Below are positions 1 to 7,081 of a stretch of DNA of 7,322 bases, piece after piece. The notes under the pieces were generated by a model, which was not told where the DNA came from, made no database searches, and saw only the letters and a list, made by a program, of their open reading frames with translations. Source of the DNA: Hungatella sp. UBA5982 (GTDB taxonomy: Bacteria; Bacillota; Clostridia; Lachnospirales; Lachnospiraceae). How positions within the stretch are numbered: the stretch's first letter is position 1; every line of letters begins with the position of its first letter. The stretch covers positions 10,730-18,051 of the forward strand of contig DJBG01000142.1 of assembly GCA_002429965.1 (NCBI GenBank), given 5' to 3'. Position numbers and translations under genes: made by a program.

Positions 1-297
1 CGAACCTATACCATTCAGCGGAATGATACTTTATGGCAAATTGCCCAACGATTCTGCACTACCGTAGATACCATTATGGCCGTAAATCGCGGCTTATCAC
101 CCAGTAATCTGAGAGCTGGTCAGACAATCTTAATACCAGCCGGATACAGCCTGCCCAATCTACCTTTCTGGTTCCGTTCCCAGGAGGTCCAGGATTACCA
201 GTATATCTTACCGGAGGAAATGATCAGCGGCAGAGATTTGAACTTCTATCCGGAAGAAACATATTCTTATACTGATGATTCTGACGATGCACAATAA
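1..297 (+). CDS. LysM-domain protein, C-terminal part (5' truncated by window)
   Basis: The frame is open from the first base and ends at TAA 295-297, giving 98 residues of a protein whose start lies left of the window. Residues about 2-48 form one LysM repeat: it opens YTIQRNDTLWQIAQRF, continues with a TTVDTIMAVNRG segment and closes with LRAGQTILIPAG, the usual LysM ending. LysM modules bind N-acetylglucosamine-containing glycans, mainly peptidoglycan, so the protein probably acts at the cell wall or spore envelope. After the LysM comes an aromatic and acidic tail of about 50 residues (YPEETYSYTDDSDDAQ at the end) with no domain I recognise. There is an internal ATG at base 76, but starting there would cut the LysM in half, so it is not the start. 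The gene converges on the GH32 operon and is probably unrelated to it. Other LysM copies or a catalytic domain may lie upstream, out of view. Confidence 0.85.
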   Translation, partial: RTYTIQRNDTLWQIAQRFCTTVDTIMAVNRGLSPSNLRAGQTILIPAGYSLPNLPFWFRSQEVQDYQYILPEEMISGRDLNFYPEETYSYTDDSDDAQ

Positions 298-344
298 CTG
301 CCTTTAGATGAACTGTATTCCCAAGCGGCGGAATAATGATTTTC

Positions 345-373
345 CGTTATTGGCTGTACCATAGCCAATAACG
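345..373. repeat. 11-bp perfect inverted repeat, convergent intergenic
   Basis: CGTTATTGGCT (345-355) pairs perfectly with AGCCAATAACG (363-373) around a 7-base loop. It lies 47 bases after the LysM stop, where a terminator for that gene would be expected. Neither strand shows a run of T after the stem, so it is not a standard intrinsic terminator. It could still slow polymerase, protect the 3' end of the LysM mRNA, or be a copy of a dispersed palindromic repeat. Confidence 0.55.
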
Positions 374-404
374 CAGCCGGTACACCGGTCACGCAATTTA
401 CAGA

Positions 405-445
405 TAAAACCGCCCTCTTTTTACCTTTCGGTAAATAAGAGGGCG
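405..445 (-). terminator. Rho-independent terminator of the fructan operon
   Basis: Bases 411-425 pair with 430-445 around a TTTC loop (426-429). This gives a 15-bp stem with one unpaired base at 436 and a GC-rich foot (CGCCCTC/GAGGGCG). Read on the minus strand, the stem is followed at once by GTTTTATCTG, a short U-tract, and it lies about 86 bases past the stop of the last GH32 gene. On the plus strand the stem is followed by CATAGTTTAAA, which is a poor U-tract, so any termination of the LysM transcript here would be weaker. Confidence 0.82.
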
Positions 446-530
446 CATAGTTTAAATAGCTCCTTTCACTTTTTGCAGATAAGCGGCTGGCTGCTGCTGT
501 TTTAACTGCTCCTGCTTTAGACGTTTACTG

Positions 531-1901
531 TCAGCTGATTTCAAACAAGGACACCTCCAGTTTGCCTTTCCATCTGATCGTATCATAAGGAGTATCAGGG
601 AATACAACCATGGTAACCATATTAAGCCCACCGTCTGCAAATACCTCCAGAACCGATACATCAAAGATTACTTCAAGGTCCCAGTTTCCTTCCTTCAGAC
701 GTTTTGATGAGACGATCGAACACTCCGGCGTCATAAACTGTTCATCAAACTCCCGGTATCCGGCAATCGCCCGGTTCACAGTTATAATATCTTCCGCCAC
801 TTCTATCTCCAGCCTCTGCCCATCACTGTTTGAAAGCCGGATCTTCCCATTCCCCTCTCCTATGATTCTTAAACCAAAGGTTTCTGTCATCAGATGGGCA
901 CCACTGCTCACAGGATATGCCATATGCCGGAACTTATCAAGGCCTTCCGCATGTCCGGCAATCCGGTATCCAGCCTTCGTATTACAAATAGATAAGCTTC
1001 TAGCCAGCGTCGCCTGTCCACAGTATTCATTGGTAGGAACCTTGGAGGCATAAGCCCAATTCATGGCCCAGCCCATAAGCAGAGGAACATCATAATTCTG
1101 GAACGTAACGCCTGCATAATTGTCAAAGCCATCATCAAGCCAAATCGCTTCATCAGAAGGGTAAGTGCAGATAAACTTATCTCCGTCAAAATCTCCGATA
1201 AAATACTGGGTTCTCCAGCGCCCTTCATCCGTCTTGGTCATGCTGACTACCAAAATCCAGAACACTTTATCCTCATACTTAATCTGAAATAAATCCGGAC
1301 ATTCCCATACACCGTTTGCATGATTGCCTTCAGGACCGAATTCTCCCGTTTTTTCCCATCTATTCAAATCCCTGGAACCGTAAAAATAAACCCGGTCCTG
1401 AGCTGCCAAAACCAACCCCCAGCAGCGATGTACAGGATTCCAGAATACCTTTGGATCCCTGAAATCAGGAATCCCGGGATTTTCGATGACCGGATTCAAA
1501 TAAGATTTCTCAAAGTGTCTTCCCCCATCAACGCTGTAAGCAATACTTTGTTGTTCCAGCCCCGTCTCATTGTTATGGCTGGTAAAAACGGAAATGATGG
1601 GCGAATTTTCTTTGGTTCCGTAACCGGAAGTATTATACTTATCATAAACGCTGCTGCCCGAGAATATGTAACCCAGTTCATCAGGGTACAATGCCATAGG
1701 GAGATGCTCCCAATGCAGTAAATCCTTTGTCACCGCATGTCCCCAGTGCATAGGTCCCCATACCGTATCATAGGGGTACTTCTGATAGCAAAAATGGTAA
1801 GTTCCATTTATATACACCATGCCATTAGGATCATTCATCCAGTGATCCTGCGGGGTAAAGTGAATCCTGGGGCGAAAATCTCTTATTCCTTTTGAACTCA
1901 T
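531..1901 (-). CDS. Glycoside hydrolase family 32 beta-fructosidase (first-type, canonical motifs)
   Basis: A 456-residue GH32 enzyme expected to cleave terminal fructose from sucrose, inulin- or levan-type oligosaccharides. Visible: WMNDPNG at 21-27 with nucleophile Asp24; WGPMHWGHA at 48-56; FSGS at 80-83; RDPKV at 148-152 with transition-state-stabilising Asp149; WECPD at 199-203 with acid/base Glu200; GWAMNW at 277-282, close to the usual GWMNNW. The C-terminal beta-sandwich carries LEVFADGG around 419. All three catalytic acids are present and the length is normal for a two-domain GH32. There is no signal peptide, so it should be cytoplasmic. The ATG at 1901 is backed by AGGAGG (1908-1913), 6 bases upstream. 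It is the last gene of the operon, 27 bases after its paralogue, and is followed by the terminator at 405-445. Exact substrate (sucrose, kestose, inulin or levan oligomers) cannot be read from sequence; a fructan exo-hydrolase or invertase is the safe call. Confidence 0.93.
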   Translation of the reverse strand: MSSKGIRDFRPRIHFTPQDHWMNDPNGMVYINGTYHFCYQKYPYDTVWGPMHWGHAVTKDLLHWEHLPMALYPDELGYIFSGSSVYDKYNTSGYGTKENSPIISVFTSHNNETGLEQQSIAYSVDGGRHFEKSYLNPVIENPGIPDFRDPKVFWNPVHRCWGLVLAAQDRVYFYGSRDLNRWEKTGEFGPEGNHANGVWECPDLFQIKYEDKVFWILVVSMTKTDEGRWRTQYFIGDFDGDKFICTYPSDEAIWLDDGFDNYAGVTFQNYDVPLLMGWAMNWAYASKVPTNEYCGQATLARSLSICNTKAGYRIAGHAEGLDKFRHMAYPVSSGAHLMTETFGLRIIGEGNGKIRLSNSDGQRLEIEVAEDIITVNRAIAGYREFDEQFMTPECSIVSSKRLKEGNWDLEVIFDVSVLEVFADGGLNMVTMVVFPDTPYDTIRWKGKLEVSLFEIS

Positions 1902-1928
1902 AGTGATCCTCCTCTTTCCACTTTATTT

Positions 1929-3302
1929 TTACTGCTGAATCTGGTAAATCTGCGCAGTTAAATTCCCTTGTATGGAGATTTTCTCAAAAGGAACATCCGG
2001 GTACACTGTCATAGATGCCGTTTCCAGCCCCTTGTCTGCAAATACTTCCAAATAGGATACATCAAACAATAGTTCCATATCAACATCTCCTCGCAAAAGG
2101 CGCTTTGTTTCCCCTACGGAATGAAGCTTATCACAATATTTCTCCGAAAAATCACTGGCTCCTGCCAGGGACCGGTCAATCCTGATGCTCTCCTCTTCTA
2201 TCTCAATTACCAGCTTTTGTTTCTTTCCATTTGTAAAAATTATTTTACCGGATTGTCCATGCACTTTTAATCCAAAGCATTCACTGATTAACGAGCCCCC
2301 GTCAGCGACAGGGTAAGCGGCAGCACGAAATCTATCCAGCCCAAAAGGCTTTGCCGCCAGGCGGTAGCCCCATTCCGTTTTTATCAGAGAAAGCTCTCTG
2401 GCTACGGTCATCAATCCTGCAAATTCTCCGGTGGGTACCTGATTGGCATACTCCTGACTAACTCCCCAGCCTAAATAGATTGGTTTGTCATAATTGTGGA
2501 AAGTAACCCCGGCATAATTGTCAAATCCAAAATCCAGCCAAAGAGGTTCTTTTCCCTGCTCCTTGGCATGGAATGTGTTTCCGTCAAATTCCCCAATAAA
2601 ATACTGGATATTGGCACAGCCCTTTCCCGGACGGGCCATCATGCTGACCAACATTACCCACTTTTCTCCTTCTTCCGTCTGTAGGGGGAATAAATCCGTA
2701 CATTCCCAGGTACTTTCTACCAAATTCTCTTTTCTGCCGAACTCACCTGTCTTTTCCCATTTTTTCAAGTCAATGGAAGCATAAATAAAAGCACAGTTTT
2801 CGGCTGCCAAAATCATACTCCAGCAATTACGCTTCCCATTCCAGAATACCTTTGGATCTCTGAAGTCTGACAGACCCGGATTATCAATGACTGGATTGCC
2901 ATAATATTTTTCAAAATGGAATCCACCATCCAGACTGTAAGCAATGCTTTGGCATTCATGTCTATCTTCCGGGCGGTGGCTGGTATACATAGCAACCACG
3001 GGAATCGCTCCATCCTTGCCAAAGCCAGATGTATTTTCTTTATCATAAGCCATACTTCCGGAAAAAATATATCCCATCTCATCCGGATGCATGGCGATTG
3101 GATGATGTTCCCAGTACAGCAGATCCCTGCTGACAGCATGCCCCCAATGCATTGGTCCCCAGACAGGCCTTTCCGGATGATACTGGTAATAAAGATGCCA
3201 GAAACCATCCATATAAACCATTCCATTGGGATCATTACTCCAGTTGTTTAGCGGTGTAAAATGTATTTTAGGTCTGAAATCACGTACACCCTTTGTGCTC
3301 AT
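1929..3302 (-). CDS. Glycoside hydrolase family 32 protein, diverged tandem paralogue
   Basis: A 457-residue paralogue of the next gene, aligned without gaps through residue 205 and about 66% identical over the first 154 residues (hand count). Nucleophile Asp24 (WSNDPNG), Asp149 (RDPKV), acid/base Glu200 and LEVFADKG near 419 are all kept, so it should be active. Three active-site surroundings differ from its partner: Ser22 for Met, Thr202 in ECTD for Pro in ECPD, and GWGVSQ at 278-283 for GWAMNW, which loses the second Trp. In plant acid invertases the residue after EC (Pro or Val) is known to affect pH optimum and substrate preference; extending that to this bacterial enzyme is inference. 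No signal peptide, so cytoplasmic. ATG 3302 has AGGAGG (3310-3315) 7 bases upstream. It is the first hydrolase after the importer genes. It may prefer another linkage or chain length than its partner. Confidence 0.92.
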   Translation of the reverse strand: MSTKGVRDFRPKIHFTPLNNWSNDPNGMVYMDGFWHLYYQYHPERPVWGPMHWGHAVSRDLLYWEHHPIAMHPDEMGYIFSGSMAYDKENTSGFGKDGAIPVVAMYTSHRPEDRHECQSIAYSLDGGFHFEKYYGNPVIDNPGLSDFRDPKVFWNGKRNCWSMILAAENCAFIYASIDLKKWEKTGEFGRKENLVESTWECTDLFPLQTEEGEKWVMLVSMMARPGKGCANIQYFIGEFDGNTFHAKEQGKEPLWLDFGFDNYAGVTFHNYDKPIYLGWGVSQEYANQVPTGEFAGLMTVARELSLIKTEWGYRLAAKPFGLDRFRAAAYPVADGGSLISECFGLKVHGQSGKIIFTNGKKQKLVIEIEEESIRIDRSLAGASDFSEKYCDKLHSVGETKRLLRGDVDMELLFDVSYLEVFADKGLETASMTVYPDVPFEKISIQGNLTAQIYQIQQ

Positions 3303-3330
3303 ATTCCGTCCTCCTAGTAATATAGCAGAA

Positions 3331-3362
3331 GCTGCCGTACAGCCTCTATTCTGTGTGGCAGC
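3331..3362 (-). other. Intercistronic stem-loop between binding-protein and GH32 genes
   Basis: In the minus-strand transcript GCTGCC (3362-3357) pairs with GGCAGC (3336-3331). Inside, after a 2x2 mismatch, ACAG pairs with CTGT around an 8-base loop. The element sits in the 72-base gap, 12 bases after the solute-binding-protein stop and 15 bases before the GH32 ribosome site. No U-tract follows (TTCTGCTATATT), so it is not a full terminator. Hairpins at this place in sugar-importer operons often stabilise or delimit the binding-protein mRNA, which is needed in excess; that role here is inferred. Confidence 0.5.
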
Positions 3363-3374
3363 CCTGTTAGTCTT

Positions 3375-5153
3375 TTATTGTTTTACAGCATTTTTAGCTC
3401 TGTCTACAGCGCCTTGATAAATATCAACGATATCCTTTACTCCAGCTGATTCCAGTTCACTCTTATAGCTTCCCCAGCTTGCATCATCAACGCCTTCCGT
3501 CACCCATTTTGCTATATAACGATCTACAATATTGGAAACTGTCGGCTGAACCTGTGCAAGTCTTGTAATCTCGTCTGTTGTCATCATTACCTTTGGAATT
3601 GTCTCATATTCCTTCAGAATGTCTTCTTTGCCGTTAACTACCTGATATTCATAAAGTTTCACAGCGTCAAACGTATATTTTACAACCGTGTCATAGTAGC
3701 CGTTCAATACTGCCATTGGAGTACGACTAATTGTTGTATTGGCACGCTGTTGTCCAAAATCTGACCATGGCTCCTTGGTAATGATATGGCCCTTATCATC
3801 TAAAGGTGTTTCCATGATTCCCTTGTCATTTTTCACATAGTTATATCCGATTGCCCCCCAGTTAGTCTGAATAGAGATCTCCGGATTACCATAGATATAG
3901 TCATAAAATCTTGCCACCAGATGAGGGAATTTACAGTCCGTCGTAATAGCACCGATAGAAGAATCCTGCATCTCCGACTGGTTCAGTGCAAAACCTACCT
4001 TACCTGCCTCCCCCTGTAATCTGGGAAGGGGAACATATTCATCATGAACATCCAGATTCACAATTTCCTGATCTGCCCAAACACCAAAGGAACCGATCCT
4101 TGCTACATCTTCTTTTATCAGTGAGCTCTTAAATGCAGCACTTTCTGCATTTTCAAAAGAACCGTTCCATAACAATCCTTCTTTGTAAAGCATGTTAAAG
4201 AGTTCTGCTGTTTTCTTGATGGATTCATCCATGGCTGTAAAGGTTACTTTACCGTCAATAATTCTTAAATGGTCCGCATATGGATTACCGCCGCAGTAAG
4301 AATCTGCATTTCCGAAAGCTCCGGTAAATCGATAGAACAGGTTATAAGAACCGAAGCCATCCTGGTTATGCTGACCAAACCAGCATGCCATTGGAATCTC
4401 ATCGGCTTTGCCGTTTCCGTTTAAATCTCCGCCATCACGGAATGCTTTCAGACAGTCTACCCATTCATCCACCGTCGTAGGCACATCCTTTCCCACCTTA
4501 TCCAGCCAGGTCTTGTTAATTAAGAACGGCCCAGGTGTCAGGATTAACCCTTTCATCTGTTCAATCCATGGAAAGCCATACATATGTCCGTCGGGGCTCT
4601 GTACTTCCATCATGTAAGATGGGTTCTCATCCAGGATTCTCTTTAAGTTCGGCATGTAATCCTTTACAATCGTATCTGTTGGAAGGAAGATGTTCTGATC
4701 TGCATATTGAGCGACCGTAATACCGGATTGGGATCCTTCAAAATTCCAGAACACATCAGGAAGTTCGTTGCCTGCAGTCAGCATTAAGTTGATCTTTTCT
4801 CCTGCATTTTCCGATGGAATGGTTGTCCACTCAAAAGAAACACCTGTATCTTCCGCCCATTTCTTTACCATTTCAATATCTCCAGGTTTCGTCACACGCT
4901 GGGCATCACCAACATTTAATACTTTAATTTTGCCGTATTTTTCTTCAAACTTGACAGGATCCTTAATAATAGGAAGAGAACCATCCAACTGGATAATACC
5001 CGCATCCACTGCTTCCTGTTCCTCAGCCGTCAGTTCTACTGCCGCTTTTTCCGCATCAACTGCCTTATTGCTGGTTTTGGAACCGCCGCAGCCGGAAAGC
5101 AGGGTTGCTGCCATTGCCACAGAAAGAATACCCGCCATTACTTTTCTTTTCAT
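3375..5153 (-). CDS. ABC sugar transporter, solute-binding lipoprotein (LplA-type, CUT1)
   Basis: A 592-residue extracellular solute-binding protein expected to capture oligosaccharides outside the membrane and hand them to the two permeases encoded upstream. It begins MKRK, then a hydrophobic stretch and the lipobox LSGC with Cys22, so it should be exported, lipid-modified and anchored. A Gly/Ser/Ala/Glu-rich linker (about 23-50) follows. The binding fold starts near residue 76 (IKVLNVGD) and has the family-typical LPDVFW at 131-136. Residues 243-254, DLNGNGKADEIP, look like an EF-hand/dockerin-type calcium loop, common in long LplA-like binding proteins. Its length exceeds the roughly 400-450 residues of MalE-type proteins and fits the LplA/YtcQ group. 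ATG 5153 is preceded by AGGAGG (5162-5167) at 8 bases. The ligand is inferred to be a fructo-oligosaccharide only from the two GH32 genes downstream. Confidence 0.9.
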   Translation of the reverse strand: MKRKVMAGILSVAMAATLLSGCGGSKTSNKAVDAEKAAVELTAEEQEAVDAGIIQLDGSLPIIKDPVKFEEKYGKIKVLNVGDAQRVTKPGDIEMVKKWAEDTGVSFEWTTIPSENAGEKINLMLTAGNELPDVFWNFEGSQSGITVAQYADQNIFLPTDTIVKDYMPNLKRILDENPSYMMEVQSPDGHMYGFPWIEQMKGLILTPGPFLINKTWLDKVGKDVPTTVDEWVDCLKAFRDGGDLNGNGKADEIPMACWFGQHNQDGFGSYNLFYRFTGAFGNADSYCGGNPYADHLRIIDGKVTFTAMDESIKKTAELFNMLYKEGLLWNGSFENAESAAFKSSLIKEDVARIGSFGVWADQEIVNLDVHDEYVPLPRLQGEAGKVGFALNQSEMQDSSIGAITTDCKFPHLVARFYDYIYGNPEISIQTNWGAIGYNYVKNDKGIMETPLDDKGHIITKEPWSDFGQQRANTTISRTPMAVLNGYYDTVVKYTFDAVKLYEYQVVNGKEDILKEYETIPKVMMTTDEITRLAQVQPTVSNIVDRYIAKWVTEGVDDASWGSYKSELESAGVKDIVDIYQGAVDRAKNAVKQ

Positions 5154-5204
5154 AATTTGTTCCTCCTTTTAAAATAATTTTTATTTGCTTTTATACCATA
5201 TTTA

Positions 5205-6104
5205 TCATCCTTTTACCGCGCCAATGGTAACGCCCTTTGCAAAATACTTCTGAAGGAATGGATACGCAGCCAGTAACGGGAAAGCCGAAACAACTACAAT
5301 GCAATATTTTAACTGCTCTGCAAGCTTTTGCTTGGCCACCAGTTCCGCCGGAGACGCTCCTATATTTCCAGCCTGATTCATCAGTACCAGATTCCTTAAT
5401 ATAACCTGTAAGGGCATCTTATTTTCATCTCCCAGGAACATCAGCGCATTGAAAAATTGATTCCACATGGCGGTTGCATAGAACAGTGTGATAACCGCAA
5501 TGATGGTCTTGGAAAGAGGAATGGCAATTTTGAAAAAGAATCCAAAATCGCTGCATCCATCTAATTTCGCCGCTTCTAAAAGTTCTGCAGGAATTCCGCT
5601 TTCAAAGAAGGAACGGCTGACGATCAGGTTGTAGGCTGACACGGCCACCGGAAGCACCATTGCCCAAATGGAATTGTAGATTTTCAGCTGTGATATGGTC
5701 AAATATAGCGGAATGATACCGCCGCTGAAAAACATGGTAAAGGTAAACAGGAACATCAGTACCCGATTTCCTACCAAATCTTTTCTGGAAAGTGCATATC
5801 CGGCAGGGATGGTACATATCAGGGATATTACGGTACCTACCACCGTGTACTTAATGGTATTCCAATATCCGCTCCAAATCGGTGCATAGCTCAATGTTTT
5901 CCTATAACCTTCTATATACAGGGATTCAGGAAATAAGAGCAGTTTACCGGAGTTAACAATTACCGGATCGGTAAAGGATGCCAGAACCACGTAATAAAGC
6001 GGATACACAATGGAAATACATACTACCAGCATCACAACCACATTCACTGCGACAAATATTCTGTCACCTGCCGATAGCTTTACCTTATTCTTTTTTGTCT
6101 TCAT
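5205..6104 (-). CDS. ABC sugar transporter permease, LplC/YtcP type
   Basis: A 299-residue inner-membrane permease with six likely membrane segments: about 16-38, 83-105, 114-136, 146-166, 198-217 and 265-285. The cytoplasmic EAA loop that contacts the ATPase starts at Glu177 (EAAKLDGCSDF, then IAIPLSK to 199). The C-terminus, KGVTIGAVKG, is the usual ending of LplC/YtcP-like permeases and strongly supports this subgroup. It should pair with the LplB-type permease just upstream to form the transmembrane channel of a CUT1 importer. Only 17 bases separate the two genes, so they are surely co-transcribed and perhaps translationally coupled. The binding-protein gene follows after 51 bases. Confidence 0.93.
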   Translation of the reverse strand: MKTKKNKVKLSAGDRIFVAVNVVVMLVVCISIVYPLYYVVLASFTDPVIVNSGKLLLFPESLYIEGYRKTLSYAPIWSGYWNTIKYTVVGTVISLICTIPAGYALSRKDLVGNRVLMFLFTFTMFFSGGIIPLYLTISQLKIYNSIWAMVLPVAVSAYNLIVSRSFFESGIPAELLEAAKLDGCSDFGFFFKIAIPLSKTIIAVITLFYATAMWNQFFNALMFLGDENKMPLQVILRNLVLMNQAGNIGASPAELVAKQKLAEQLKYCIVVVSAFPLLAAYPFLQKYFAKGVTIGAVKG

Positions 6105-6110
6105 CTAATT

Positions 6111-6117
6111 CCCCCTC
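6111..6117 (-). promoter_or_regulatory. Atypical ribosome binding site of the LplC-type permease gene
   Basis: The other four operon genes have AGGAGG, but here the 17-base gap reads GAGGGGG on the minus strand. Only its GAGG core (6114-6117) fits the anti-Shine-Dalgarno sequence well, about 9 bases before the ATG at 6104. Translation may depend partly on ribosomes finishing the upstream permease gene, which would keep the two channel subunits balanced. The coupling is inferred. Confidence 0.6.
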
Positions 6118-6121
6118 ACCC

Positions 6122-7081
6122 TTAAAAGATACTGATATCACTGGTTTTCTTGGAAATGAAGTTTGCAATCAACAGGATAGCGAAATTAACCAATGCATTA
6201 AATAAACCAACTGCAGTAGCAAAACTATACTGTGCACTTTTCAAACCAACTTTGTACACGTAGGTGGATATGAGTTCGCTCACTACTGTATTGGTGCCAT
6301 TCTGCATCAGGAATGCTTTCTCGTAACCCACGTTCATAATATTTCCTACCGTCAGAATGAACATCAAAATGATCGTCGGCAGGATTAGTGGTATATCTAT
6401 GTACAATATCCTCTGAAATCTGGATGCCCCGTCAATAATTGCCGCCTCATAATAGTCAGGGCTAATTCCTATGAGCGCTGCAATGAATATGATGGCATTA
6501 AATCCCATAGTCTGCCAGATGTTTGATCCTATGAACAAAATTCGGAACCAATCTGCCGAACTGGTAAACAGGATTTCCTGCCCTCCCGCACCTCTGATCA
6601 AGTTGTTAACCAAACCATTTGCAGAAAATAAAACGGTAATAATACTTACCACAACCACGTTTGACATAAAGTAAGGTGCATAAGAGATTGTCTGAATCGC
6701 CTTTCTTGGCCCGTTTCTGGTGATCTGGTTTAACAAAAGCGCAAAGACGATCGGTATCGGGAATGCAATGACCAAACTCTCCAAACTGATAATTACCGTA
6801 TTCTTAATGGCGGTCATGGCAATGCTGGTGCTGAAAAATGTCTGGAAGTGCTTAAACAGCGGCATCGCCCAGGGACTGTCGATAATTCCAACTCTCGGCT
6901 TAAAATCCTTAAAGGCTATAATCAACCCGTACATAGGATAATAAGCAAACACCGCAAGCCAGATCAAAGCGGGGATCAAAAGTACATACAGCTGCCAACA
7001 AGCCAACGCTTTTTGCAGACTCCCCTTAAAATCCCTCTTGCTTTTCAGCATGACCTTTGTTTCTTTAAGACTTTTACTCAT
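6122..7081 (-). CDS. ABC sugar transporter permease, LplB type
   Basis: A 319-residue inner-membrane permease, first gene of the operon. A basic N-terminal tail of about 27 residues leads to six likely membrane segments: near 28-48, 93-117, 137-155, 180-205, 229-248 and 285-308. The EAA loop begins at Glu212 (EAAIIDGASRFQ, then IDIPLILP), the contact site for the ATPase. The stretch NVGYEKAFLMQNG at 250-262, followed by VSELISTYVYKVGL, is characteristic of LplB-like permeases. It should dimerise with the LplC-type permease encoded next. The ATG at 7081 is preceded by AAGGAGGAG (7091-7099), about 9 bases upstream; Met11 is a less likely start with no such site. No ATPase gene is present in the window; CUT1 importers of this group commonly share a housekeeping MsmX-like ATPase encoded elsewhere. 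Confidence 0.93.
   Translation of the reverse strand: MSKSLKETKVMLKSKRDFKGSLQKALACWQLYVLLIPALIWLAVFAYYPMYGLIIAFKDFKPRVGIIDSPWAMPLFKHFQTFFSTSIAMTAIKNTVIISLESLVIAFPIPIVFALLLNQITRNGPRKAIQTISYAPYFMSNVVVVSIITVLFSANGLVNNLIRGAGGQEILFTSSADWFRILFIGSNIWQTMGFNAIIFIAALIGISPDYYEAAIIDGASRFQRILYIDIPLILPTIILMFILTVGNIMNVGYEKAFLMQNGTNTVVSELISTYVYKVGLKSAQYSFATAVGLFNALVNFAILLIANFISKKTSDISIF

Noticed and set aside
377..388. Short palindrome CCGGTACACCGG as a terminator or operator
   Set aside because: A 4-bp stem with a 4-base loop and no T-run is too weak, and no promoter lies near.
610..1053. 147-codon plus-strand frame inside the first GH32 gene
   Set aside because: It is antisense to a clear enzyme gene with intact motifs, has no recognisable domain and no ribosome site that I can see. 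It is a shadow frame.
1320..1721. 133-codon plus-strand frame inside the same GH32 gene
   Set aside because: Antisense to the catalytic domain, which explains the base composition. No domain or independent start signal.
2813..3235. 140-codon minus-strand frame inside the second GH32 gene
   Set aside because: An out-of-frame shadow of the N-terminal catalytic domain, with many Met/Ile/Cys and no family features.
1929..3302. Second GH32 as an inactive pseudoenzyme
   Set aside because: All three catalytic acids (Asp24, Asp149, Glu200) are kept, the frame is intact and full length, and the ribosome site is strong.
4768..5172. 134-codon plus-strand frame over the start of the binding-protein gene
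   Set aside because: It is antisense to the lipoprotein signal and N-terminal domain, Ser/Pro/Ile-rich in the way expected of a shadow, and has no own start signal.
5154..5204. Internal promoter before the binding-protein gene (TATAAA-like box in the gap)
   Set aside because: The A/T-rich gap contains TATAAA-like words, but I found no matching -35 box at 16-18 bases in the permease gene end.
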